Positions 13,556-25,100 of a stretch of DNA of 64,000 nucleotides are shown here, piece by piece; position 1 is the stretch's first letter, and each line of letters starts with the position of its first letter. Position numbers and translations under genes: made by a program. This DNA is from Sialis fuliginosa. Taxonomy: Eukaryota; Arthropoda; Insecta; Megaloptera; Sialidae. The stretch is taken from contig OY540818.1 of NCBI GenBank assembly GCA_961205875.1, positions 11,692,761 to 11,756,760 on the forward strand. Direction: 5' to 3'. The notes under the pieces are model-generated. The model did not search any database and was not told the origin of the DNA. It saw only the letters and a program-made list of their open reading frames with translations.

Positions 13556-15249
13556 GTTCTTAAAGATTTCACAAGTCCGTTAAACTGAATTTCAATCTAT
13601 TCATTCTAAAATTAAAGAATTGGTAAACATCTGACAATAAATTTTATTGAAATATTTATTGATATTCCTTGAAATTTCGCCAAAAATAAATTTTATGAAC
13701 ACAATAATAACTTTTATTGTAAAATTAACTTCAATCGTTTCATGCAAAGTGTAGAAAATTGTTTAAGCGAAAATTTCTTTGAATAAGTAATTGGCAATTT
13801 TTTTATATGCGACTGATATCTTTACATTGGGTTGAAAGGTATTTTTTTGACTTTTTTTCGGTTTCTTTTGTGATGACCAAATTCCAAATAAATTTTTAGA
13901 ACAGCTAAAAAACGTATTTAAAATCAAAATTGACACGTTGATAACACCTGTGGGCAACATTTTTTTAACGTTTTTTCCAAAGTTATTGTTGCTCAACTTT
14001 ATTACATACTTTTTAATAGAATATAATAACAAAAATTACAAACTAAAAATGTTTTTTAGGTTCCACCAGAAAACTAAATAAAACGATTATTTTACAGTGT
14101 ATTTTTTTACTGGACATTTATCAAGAAAATAAAAAATAAACCTCGAGGGCAGTAGACTGGGTAATGTACCGTATACATTGTTGATACCTTAAGCTTTATA
14201 ATACAGGATGTTTGCACTGGGCAGATTCCGCGAAAACAGAATTTGTTTCATATTCCCCAAAGCCAGACATTCTATAAAAAATTCAATAGATACTTTTTAT
14301 GTTCAAAGGCCGTAGCAGGATAAGCAAGGGGCAGCTGTCCCGCACGCTTATTGTTAGCCTGCTGCGGCCTTTTAAGTACCTCACTTTATTTTATATCTTT
14401 ATCGGGTTTTTCTAACTATGAATTATTATCTGTTTGCAACTATACTCGATTTTATTTTGAATAACATCTATGTATATATTAATACGTGAACATCGAAATT
14501 TGTCGTACGTTTTTTTTTGTATTTATTATAAATGGATGTGAATGAAACTTATATCACACGAAAAGTTTTTTATTAATGTGCATTGATATAAAAATTATAA
14601 AATTAATAAAAAGCAAATTTAGTTATTTAGGCTTCTAAAATATAAACACGTATACAAAAAAATGAAGCTACATTTTTAAAATAAATAACATTTACGGAAA
14701 ACTAAATACAAGATATATGAATTGAGTTAACTAGAATAAATCTCACATTTGATAAATAAATCTAAAACATTTGGCATACAACAATACAAACGCTACCACA
14801 AAAGGGTAATAAAAACAAATAGTTCTACCCCAAATCTACAAAAGAACAATGGTTTATATACTGTGTAGCGGACTATAAATTTTACTTCAACTGACACCTT
14901 ACTTATGTAATTTATGAAAAAAAATACAAAATGGCATAGGTGAACTTTTCAGTAATAGATATGGACAGGAAGCTAATGCTATCTTACCGTACCTTATGTA
15001 ATTACAATAATTTTTGTTATATTAGCATGTCAACTATTATTTTGTTAGAAAATTATAAAAATTATTTTTTTCATTTTCTGATCTTATTTTTCATTTTTTG
15101 TGTTTTTTTAGAAATAGTAGTATGGAGGGTTGTAATTAGTTTCATTTGATCCGGCGGGAAAAATACCATGGGAGTGGGATTTTTAGGGGGGAAAAGAACC
15201 CTTTATCTTGCATAGGAGCTGAAATATTTACGAATGTTTTCGACGTATT
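13556..15249. other. gene-free DNA with the GC-rich hairpin
   Basis: Apart from the hairpin at 14305-14373 and a TATACAGG-like end near 14,203, no feature is supported. The 89-codon minus frame at 13763-14032 is Lys/Asn-rich without a domain. Confidence 0.5.
14305..14373 (+). other. GC-rich two-stem hairpin, possible small structured RNA
   Basis: AAAGGCCGTAGCAGG pairs with CCTGCTGCGGCCTTT (15 pairs, one G-T). Inside, TAAGC pairs with GCTTA and GGG with CCC. The 69-base unit is far more GC-rich than its flanks. It could be an RNA hairpin or a small palindromic repeat; neither strand has a known motif. Confidence 0.4.
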
Positions 15250-15435
15250 TACTATTATATTATTGTCACTGATTATTCCTTATGTTACCTAACGTAACAA
15301 AATATATCCTATAAACTGGCCAGAGAACATATCTATGAATTTTAAAAAACACGTAAATCGGATAAGCAGTTCTCGAGTTATAAGCGCACAAACGGACAAA
15401 CAAACAGACAGACAGATAGACGTTGAGCTTTATAA
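15250..15435 (+). repeat. dispersed repeat family E, copy 1
   Basis: Blocks: TTATTCCTTATGTTACCTAA, AGAACATATCTATGAATT, ACACGTAAATCGGATAAG, CGAGTTATAAGCGCAC, and the end GACGTTGAGCTTTATAATAT. The same order occurs at 17326-17650 and, reversed, at 49690-50045. Probably the 3' part of a larger retro- or DNA element. Confidence 0.6.
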
Positions 15436-15752
15436 TATACAGGATGATTTACAACTAGTGTAAAAAAAATTTACAGTAGATCGAGAATATAATTTTAAGC
15501 ATAAACTTTATGTGAACCCTGGTCTAAATTATTATTATTTGATACTCGAAATCAATAACACTTATTAATACCAAATTTCATGTCTATACCACAATGGGTT
15601 CTCTAAATATTAAATAAATAATTTTAGGCAAAAGACTGTAGCTTCCTCACGAAGAATTTGGGGACATAGGTTCACATAAAGTTTTTTGCTTAAAATTACA
15701 TCCTCGATCTACTGTTAATTTTTTTTACACTACTTGTAAATCAGCCTGTATA
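15436..15752. mobile_element. foldback MITE with TATACAGG ends
   Basis: Arms of about 80 bases: TATACAGGATGATTTACAAC at the left pairs with GTAAATCAGCCTGTATA at the right, and the inner GTAGATCGAG and TAAGCATAAACTTTATGTG blocks also pair. TA flanks suggest a Tc1/mariner-like element. It inserted exactly at the TTTATAATAT end of the dispersed repeat to its left. Single ends of similar type occur near 545, 1350, 14203 and 51173. Confidence 0.75.
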
Positions 15753-16302
15753 TGGAGTTATCATTTAAAGAGTATTTTAATATAAATCAAATATACTTAT
15801 TTTAACTAAAAAATATTTTAATATACCTTCCTAAAAAATGGAGTAACAAGAAAGATGATTGGAGCAAGTACGAGGAGTAAGATGGGTCATATTTAAAAAA
15901 AAAAAACATTCAATCTAAACAGATTTTTTTTTATAAAAGAAGGTATAACTAGAAAGTTCTGTGGTACACATAACAGATATTTAATATCACCAAAAACAAA
16001 AAAAATGTTAATTAATTAATATTTCCAAAAATATACAAATCTCTATTTACGTTTTTCGCTAACGATTTTCATAAAAAAACACATCTGTTCTGTAAAAAAT
16101 ATTATTCCAAAAACAACTCTAAAATATATCATCTAAACTAAAACACACACAGTAGCGGTCGTTTTTCATTTCTATATTAAGAAATAAGGGAACACGGAAT
16201 CGAAATACTTTATCAGAGTGTTTAGGAAAGCCGTCATTGAAATATGTACCCGTATTTCATCTTCTGTTGTTGGAAAACGATACACAAACGTACGAGAATG
16301 GA

Positions 16303-16330
16303 AGGGGCAGTTGGGAGGGGGGGAGGGGGG
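16303..16330 (+). other. G-quadruplex-prone G-runs
   Basis: Runs GGGG, GGG, GGGGGGG and GGGGGG separated by five, one and one bases meet the usual four-run pattern. They stand out in an AT-rich region. The overlapping open frames on both strands here arise from the low complexity. Confidence 0.55.
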
Positions 16331-16561
16331 TGATACATCTCTAACCCGAACGTATTCGCCGGTCAACGGAAATCGTTGCTATGTAAATCCAAATCGTTAC
16401 ACGGTTCAATGAATAGTTATTTACGGATTACCTAGATTTTTATCTATACTTCAAATGCCCAAACCACCCTCGATTTTCGGTCATTGTATGGAATAAAAGG
16501 TGTGAATAAAAAAGGGATAATATGTACAGCTTATAGAATTATACAAAGAAGTGATGTGTTT

Positions 16562-16592
16562 GTCATCGAGTGCTAATTTAGCACTCGATGAC
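16562..16592. repeat. perfect 31-bp palindrome
   Basis: GTCATCGAGTGCTAA, one T, then its exact reverse complement TTAGCACTCGATGAC. No symmetry continues outside. It could be a protein-binding or cruciform site. Confidence 0.7.
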
Positions 16593-16671
16593 CTTTGCCA
16601 TATCAATAGGTTAGATGTTGAATTCATTTGTTTTAGACGCATATTTTAGAAAAATTATTTAAGTCGAATAA

Positions 16672-16953
16672 TGCCTGGTATTATAAAAAAAATTTATTGA
16701 GTGCAAATGCAAATTAACTTCCAGCTAACGCTATCTGCTAGGTGTCAAATTGCTCAATATTTTAAAGCAGTGGTAATAAATGTATAATAATGTAAATGCT
16801 ATGCATTTTATGAGCTACACATAGCAAGGTTATGATATGTACGATTTCATTCGCTACATCTGTGTTGTCATTTATATTTAATACCTAGCAGATAGCGTTA
16901 ACTGGAAGCTAATTTGCATTTGCACTCTAGCAAATTCTTTATAATACCGGACA
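16672..16953. mobile_element. MITE with 80-bp inverted repeats and TAA target site
   Basis: The ends TGCCTGGTATTATA and its partner (reverse TGTCCGGTATTATA) continue inward for about 80 bases, sharing GAGTGCAAATGCAAATTA and CTTCCAGCTAACGCTATCTG. TAA lies on both sides, matching the TWA target site of PIF/Harbinger elements. A lone end of the family is near 32,346-32,366. Length 282 bases, non-coding. Confidence 0.75.
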
Positions 16954-17325
16954 TAAGTATGTATGTATATCTAATTGTAAATAAACGGTTCAAGTGGATT
17001 CACGTATATTCTAATCAGAACCGAAATTAACATTAATCATGGTTTCAAAAAACGGACTAATTATGGAATCCACAATTATAGTAATATTAGGACTTTGTTA
17101 TACACTACTACTGTATCAACTTACATAAAGTTCATTTCAAGATATCAACGTTTTTGACGCACGCAAAGAAAAATACATTTGTGATTATGTTACATTTATT
17201 TCTATTAGAAAAAAGTTATTTAGAGTTTGGTTAATTAGACACTTCTTCCAATAAAATCTAAAAAACATTGTTTTCTATAATCATTCATTCTCTCTTCAAG
17301 GAAACCACAACTTTATTTTGAACTT

Positions 17326-17650
17326 TCTGATCCCGCAGCTTCGCTCGTATGGACTACGGAATTATTGTTTAGGATTTTTGAAAATATAGTTGAATTATTT
17401 TAGATATTTTTATTGTGCACAGTTCTTCACTATATACATTATATTGTTCAAACGGTTTAAGCAACGTATTGTAAAAGAGCGCGCTGGCGGCAAACTTTTT
17501 TCCGACTTGAATTATTATTATCGTCACTGCTTATTCCTTATGTTACCTAACGTAACAAAATAAAAACTAAAACCTGGGCAAAGAACATATCTATGAATTA
17601 AAAAAAACACACGTAAACAGGAAAAGTGGTTTTCGAGTTATAAGCGCACT
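17326..17650 (+). repeat. dispersed repeat family E, copy 2, longer 5' part
   Basis: Starts TGATCCCGCAGCTTCGCTCG, a motif common at insect repeat ends, continues through GAGCGCGCTGGCGGCAAACT and CTTATTCCTTATGTTACCTA to GAGTTATAAGCGCACT. Non-coding. Confidence 0.6.
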
Positions 17651-20600
17651 ATTTTAAATAATTCAAAAATTGTATTTTTGTGGATTCACATAGTAATGCA
17701 TAACACAGTCCAATTTTAAAAATAAAATACTACCATTTCCTTCGGAATATGCAAGTAATAAAACGAATTTTGTATGTTTTACTATAGTTTTTAATATGTT
17801 AATTCAGACTATAACCAAATGTGAATATTATCCATTGTTACATTTATGTTAACAACGAGACCACTGTGATTACATATTATAAACATTGCACGCGGTTTGT
17901 ATTTTATTTGTATCACAAATATATGCAAACTGTTTGCATATCATCTGTTAATGTAGTTTACTACGTGCGTTAGTAGTCGGCGAATTTAGTTTTTAGAAAT
18001 ATTGAAATAATTTGCATATGCAAAATTTTCAATTCTATGTACCTCTACCTACATGCATGCATATGTATGTATGCATTAATTAACGTTAAATTAATTCAGC
18101 TTAATGTCCCCTACGATTATGGGGCTGCTAATTATTTCAAATTATATTCTACATATTTATAATAGAATTTAATTCATAGCAGTTTTCCTATAGCTTTATT
18201 AAAACTATAAGTATGCTCGTCCATCATATACAATTTTTAGAACGTAGTAGTCACCGAATCATAAAATAAATTTTAATAAATATAAATTTTGTAAGCATGT
18301 TTGAATATAATTTTTACGTTCTCTTCTATACTATTTATGAAAAGCGCGCGCAAATATATTCATAGTACCGACATAATATATAAGAAATATATTTTAAGGT
18401 CATCACAATAAATAAATCTTTGAAAAATCAGGTATGTAAAGTAATATAAAAATTAAGTACTTTTATTTATCATCAAAATAATCTTGTTGAAACTTGCAAA
18501 TATAATAAATATTTTATTTACTTCTAGCATTATAATTTATAACAGAAATATCAGCATTAAAACCACATAAACTATATTAATCAAGCATAACAATTATAAT
18601 GAGATTGCAGAAAACTTATCATTAAATACACATTGTATTGTAAATACAAAATTAATATTTACATATTTTTTGGTAATAAATTAAAAATACGAAAATATAT
18701 ATGCATTTTTATAAAAAATATCATATTGACAACTTACCGTTTTGTATTGTTGTTATTGATAACTTTCACGATATACTTTACCGAATAGAATTTAATAATT
18801 CATCTAATACACAAAGCAAGCGCTAAATTCATACTGCCGTATGAGAAAGCTTTCGGTTCTGTCAAAATATCAAAACATAGATGAGCTTTACAGATACATC
18901 GCTATCCTTTTCTATCAGAATGATAAACGAATACGTGAAGAAGTGACAGAGATAGTATTTTCCGTATGCATATATAGAAATGCGCATGCGCGTATACATT
19001 ATTGTTATAACGCGCCGAGCAAGTATATTTAAAAATTCCGGTTTTTTCGAGTTTAATATTTTATGAAGTAGAAAAGAATCGCACTTTCGGCTTCACTTTG
19101 AATGTATCATTAATAGAATCATAATTTGTTATGTAATACAGGCCATGCTGAATTATTCTGTATTTTTTTCTTTTTTTTTCACCTGTTTATTTTGTGATTC
19201 TAAAAATACACAATACACATATATTATTAGAAATTTAAAAATAATTGAAACAATAAAAACGGACTGGGTAAAGAAAGATACAATTTTCAATAAAAACATG
19301 TATATATTGTTTATTATAATAATGTACAATATTTTATATTTTTATGCAATTCAGCATTTTTATTATTGAAACAATCCTAAACCATAACCTAAGTTTCAAT
19401 ATTTAAATAAAATTCCAAACGATAGACTCCATAAAATAAATCCTTTAGTTATATAGCTAACCATTCTGTAAATAGCTAAATATTTATAATATACATTTGC
19501 AAGTATAATTTCATTATAAAATATTAGTTTGATTATTAAGCGCAATTTATTATTTAATATATACTTTACAATAAACTAACATATAAAACAATAATATAAA
19601 TAAATAAAAGTAGTCTTACCAAATAATATTTAAACTGTAAAATTAAAAATATTGTATCATGACCTATAATTTTTAATATAAATACATTTTACTTATACTT
19701 GCAATATTGAAATATCACTGAATTATGTATATTAATAAATGAAATATAATTCCTGGCTCATTAACTAAAACATCTTAATTAAGTTGATTTAAATTAAAAC
19801 TTAACTAACAACTGATTTTTTTTAAATATAACTAATTATTTAGAACAAATGTTTTCATACTTAAGTTGTTTTTGGTTACAAGCCAAGAATTTATAACTGT
19901 AATATTCAAATATATAATGACGTAAATAAAATTCAACATATAGATTCTACAATTGTCTGTATTTAAATAAAATTTAATATTAATATGAGTGTGCCATTAG
20001 AACATAAATATATAATGACAAAAATACAACCATCGTATAATAATACACACATTCAAATATGGAACGGAAACCACATTTATTTAAACGTACAAGGACGCTA
20101 AAAATGGCTGCATAAAGTAAACTATATCAAAAAAGTAAGCGTAAAACAATAACTTTATCATTCATAACCTTTAAACTGTGAATCTGATAAATGGAATTTG
20201 ATAAATTATAAATTATGAGCATATTATAAAACCTGTCTTCATAGATTCAAAAATTAACCATTCACACAAGAAAACAAATAACACAGGCCAACATAAAATT
20301 TGTTGTTTCAAATATTTTTGGTGTTTTAAACTATATTATAATCTCCTAAATCTACTATTGCCCAACACGTTAAGTTTTTGGAGGTATCCTAACTTAAAAG
20401 TCTGATAATGATGATTTTAATCATTTTTATGAATTTATTATACAGCAGACAATTTTTTTTTAAGTTTTTGTTCACGGTAACAAATAGTAATATCTTTCCC
20501 CTTTGAAGATGTAATATTTTTAACAATAAATGTACACATAAATATAACATAATCTTTAAGCTTAAGCTAGAGTATCTCTTAAGTAGAAGTTCACATTTAA

Positions 20601-22146
20601 ATCGAAAAATTGGTCAACGTGAACAAAAATATTAAGAAAAAATTTCCCACTTGATAAATATTCATAAATACAACCAAAATAATAAATTTTGGCATTTTAA
20701 GGTTAGGATATTTTGAAAACCTGATGCGAGGATCAATTTGGGCGAAACTATAAAATTAGTAATTTATCAAAACAACTTTTTTAGACCTGTGTATTTAATT
20801 TACAAAAACAACTAAATTTTCAAAAATCAAGGAGAAATATTTTATTATAATATATTATGGCATTTAAATCTTCATCCCTGTAATATACTTGCATACTTTC
20901 ATTTAATAAATCATTTAGATATTCACTCAAATGCAAATATATTAAAGCCCTGTTAATTCCTTCTCAAAGTGACTAGTTCGTCTAAAATCAACAAACCTTT
21001 TAACTAATATATACCATGCACAAGATATCTATCGTATTAATCAATGTATAAGTTAACATTATAAATAAAAATAATAACTCATAGGAGGGATGGCTGAAAA
21101 GTTCTTTCAGTAAAATACAATGACCCAGATTCTGTTTTTGTCGATTACAATTACTTGAATTGTAATTACACTAATGACCTAATTTTTGTCTTATATATGC
21201 ATGAAGAGTTACGCAACTAGTGCCCAATAGCACTAATAATTACGATAGCAAGAAATATATATTTAGCCTCCGTTCTTGATTTTATATTTCAAAATTCAAA
21301 TGTTGATTTATACAAAGATTAGTTGATAAATTGTGCCAATAAAATAATAACAATCTTTTATAAGAAAATTTATTGATACTTTTTATAGTTTAGCTATTCA
21401 TGATGGTTGAATTAATTAAAATAACAGTTGAAATCAAGTATGAACCATTAATTATATCAGCAAATATATTTTTGTAATTAAGCACTATTTACAGAAACAA
21501 AATAAGTATATATGTAAACGATAATTGTAGATCTCCTATCTTAATCTTATACTTTAATAATAATACAGCAAAAATCAGCTAAAGTAATTAATTAACTATC
21601 TCCATTAAAAGATTTTAATAAGTTTAAATAATTTCAGGTTCTATTGAATTTAGTCAACAATTGTTTCATACAGTATTATATTAATAAAAAAGTTTATTTT
21701 CAATAAATAGTTCACAGTAATTTAAATTTTGCAGTTATTTAATTTATTTATCAATAAAAGTCATATAAAATCATTTATTTTTGAATATTTTTTAAATATA
21801 TTTCAATTATTTCTTTTATAAACTAACTGTATTCAGACCGTCCAAATATTCTCATAATAAATAAAAGAATGAGAAAATATTCACTTTTTTTTAACATTCA
21901 CAAGTTTTTCAATTAGTCTGAACGCAGTAATAAAAAATGAAAGAAAAAAAAACAAATACAAATAAACATACATAAAAATAATTGAGCATCTATTGGCATA
22001 TAATTAATTATACGTCAAAGAATTATTTTTGTCGACTAAGTAAACAAAAATCTCATACTTGATTGTATATTTACAAAATTTAATTCAATACACAACTGCA
22101 AAATTTTATCATTATAAATGTGATAACCTAATAAAATAAAATAATA
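17651..22146. other. long, extremely AT-rich gene-free block downstream of Sec24
   Basis: 4.5 kb with almost no GC-rich stretch and only short frames. The Sec24 3' UTR must run into its right edge: no minus AATAAA lies close to the stop, and the first good one is near 21,743-21,748. No mobile element recognised. Confidence 0.55.
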
Positions 22147-25100
22147 TTATTTAACGTGCGTTTTAAGATGTTGCAAAAATTCATAATACGATAGTGCATT
22201 CTCTATACGATCTTCTATAAGCTTTTCCGTAAACTGAATCCGCAACGGACTGTTATCTCTGAAAAATTATAATTACAAAATATAAAATAATATTCACTAC
22301 AATGACTCTCAATTTAAATCAATTTGATTTGCAACATTTTTGTTAAAATTTAACTTTCAAAATCAATTAATTGTTTTTTAAACAAAGATGTTTTTTAATT
22401 CATGCATATAGTAGTAACAATTTCATGAGTTTATAGTTCCTTAATGTAATTCTTAACTTTTTTGGAATCACTTTTTTAATCTGATATGTTTAAAGTTCAT
22501 TACAAACTAAACAAAATAAAGTAATAAATAATTACATACCTAATAAGTTGAATTGTTGCAGGAAACGGTTTTTCAAAATTTAAATGATTAATGAAAGTGT
22601 GCAAACGATCATTATCAGGTGTACTCGTTCTAGGCAACTCGTAACACTCATCTGGAATCGCGTTGAAATTCGGATAACCTAACGTTCGACTGATGAAATC
22701 TGTTGAAGCACTGTGTCCAATGTACAGTTGCATATGATTACCACAGTCAAGTAGAAAAGCACCACGTGAATCAAGTCTAAAACAAATTAAAAATTAATAC
22801 AATTATTTTTCTAATTCAACTAATCGTGACATACAACTGCTTACTAAAAATTGACAGTAAACAATAGCCTTTGTCTGTTTGTCACGTAATGCATGAAGTT
22901 AGCTGCACCTTCTTTAATTATGAATAGTTTCCAAACTGATTTTTAATAATTATATTTTAATTAATTTTTAATTTTGAACACCAATTGTAGTTACACCGTG
23001 GTTATACATATGCTAATATTATAACAATATTTAAAAGAAGATACTCACTTTTCAGCACTCAATTGAAGTCTAGCCGGTTGCGGAATCACTTTTCCATCAT
23101 CGTCGACTATTCCACCTTCCTCGGTCAACAAATGCACCGCATACAGATCAGGGTATATTTGCTGAATCAAGTGGACCAGTGGCAAGTTCTTCATTTCACA
23201 CATAGCGAATACACGGTCATCCAGACGTGTACTCACACCAATACGAAATGCAATCTGCGAGTAAATAAGATTATTGTTGTTTTAGAAAACAGCAATCACA
23301 TTTCATTGTGGAAGTTTATTTATATATTTATTGAAGTGTGAATATGCTTTATCAATGAAAGCAATATACCTTGAAGACTAAGAAAATGGTGCTTCCTCAA
23401 ATTTATTAAACATTATATTTGTAACCAAAATTATAGTAAATTATTAACATAACTTATACTTACATATTTCAACAATGCTACAATATATAATGGAAGCAGT
23501 CTAAGACTATGCGGTGCTAGAAGACCCGTCCCCATTCCAGACCCTTGATTTAATGATAATTTATAGGCAGATAAAATATCTATAGCTGCATTGATGAAAG
23601 CGTCTCTTGCATCCGTTAAACTTGACTTGAATGATCGATCCACAGCTATAAATAAATATACAAAATTATCAGAATTGATTCAAATAAACTATTAAACAAT
23701 TCCAATTATCATACCCATTTTTGCTAACAATCCAACAATACACTGTTGATCAGCAGAGTTCAAAACATCAGACAAAGTTGTAGCAACTGGAAGGCACAGA
23801 GTGTGAACTCTGATTCGTCGTTCTCCTAAAAACGATTACATTTTGTTAAAATTTATCAACAATCAATATTAATCACATACCTTTACTGGACGTGTACAGC
23901 AGCGCAGCTTGGAAACAAACTGTTTGTAAATCTGTTAAGCTTTCCTCGATTGCAACCTGCATACCGAACCCCGAATCAGGATTGCAATTGGGGAGTGAAA
24001 GTAAATCAGTAGAACGAACAAAGAAGTTACCGTGGAACGTATGAATTGCTAACCCACTGAAATAAGAATACACATTTTTATTATCTTACAAAAATGTATC
24101 GATTCAATTTACATACCGTGTACATCGTATCCTCATTACAGCTTCGTACCCTATCTTTCTTGTCAAATACCTCCTAAGACAGTTATCAAATTGTTGTACT
24201 TGCACACTACGACTTGATTTAAACAACGGCCAATGGTGTATACATCCTGCACTAAATCTGCTTATATCAGCTGAAAATGTATAAATTATTTTAACATTAC
24301 AAAAAAAATCAACAATATTTATATTATTATTAAAGTGATGAATAATGAGATTACTGTATTGAAGGGTGGAAGTAACCCTAAAAATTTACAATAGACAATC
24401 ATTATTGTCAATATTGTTACTGTCAAGTGATCGTTATTGTCAAATTATAATTTTTTAAAACAAACGCCTACACAATTGTTTAAGGTTAATTGAACCATTC
24501 TATATATTACATCCAATATTACAGACTAGCTAGCAAAAATTTGTTATCTTGCAAGTATTTTCAAATGGGGTATCAAACTTATATGACAGTTCTCTTGACA
24601 GTAACAATCGTCTACGTAGCAGCTTTAGACTTTAGCTTGATATAAAAAATAAAAACACTCACATATAGTACTCAGATCCACGTATTGGCCATTCAAAATA
24701 AACAAGTCAACCGTGACTTGCTGTGCACTGCACTCAAGTGCCAGCCGCTTATAGAAATCTGTGGCTGGGTTCAGGTGCGGTACTTCAGAACCAGCCCTCT
24801 GTGATGGTACTTCACGTGACACTAGCTGTCCTGGTCCAATCGACGGCAGTGAACATTGGAACACTGAAACTCGCCCGCCTGTTGGTGACTGTGAAATAAG
24901 ATTATAAATTAATTTATTCAATGTAGATAATACTTAATAATAAAATTTTATGCATAACTTACCATCATTTTAAAAGCTGCTTGTAAAACAGCACCTAAAG
25001 CTGATCCCGTATCATGAGAATTTTCAAAGCGTGTAGGAAGTTGGGAAAGTAAATCTTTCACCATTTCTTTACGTTCTTTCAAATTCACCAATAAACTAGG

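Noticed and set aside
16172-16412. Overlapping frames on both strands around the G-runs
   Set aside because: Low-complexity purine/pyrimidine DNA without stops; no recognisable protein.
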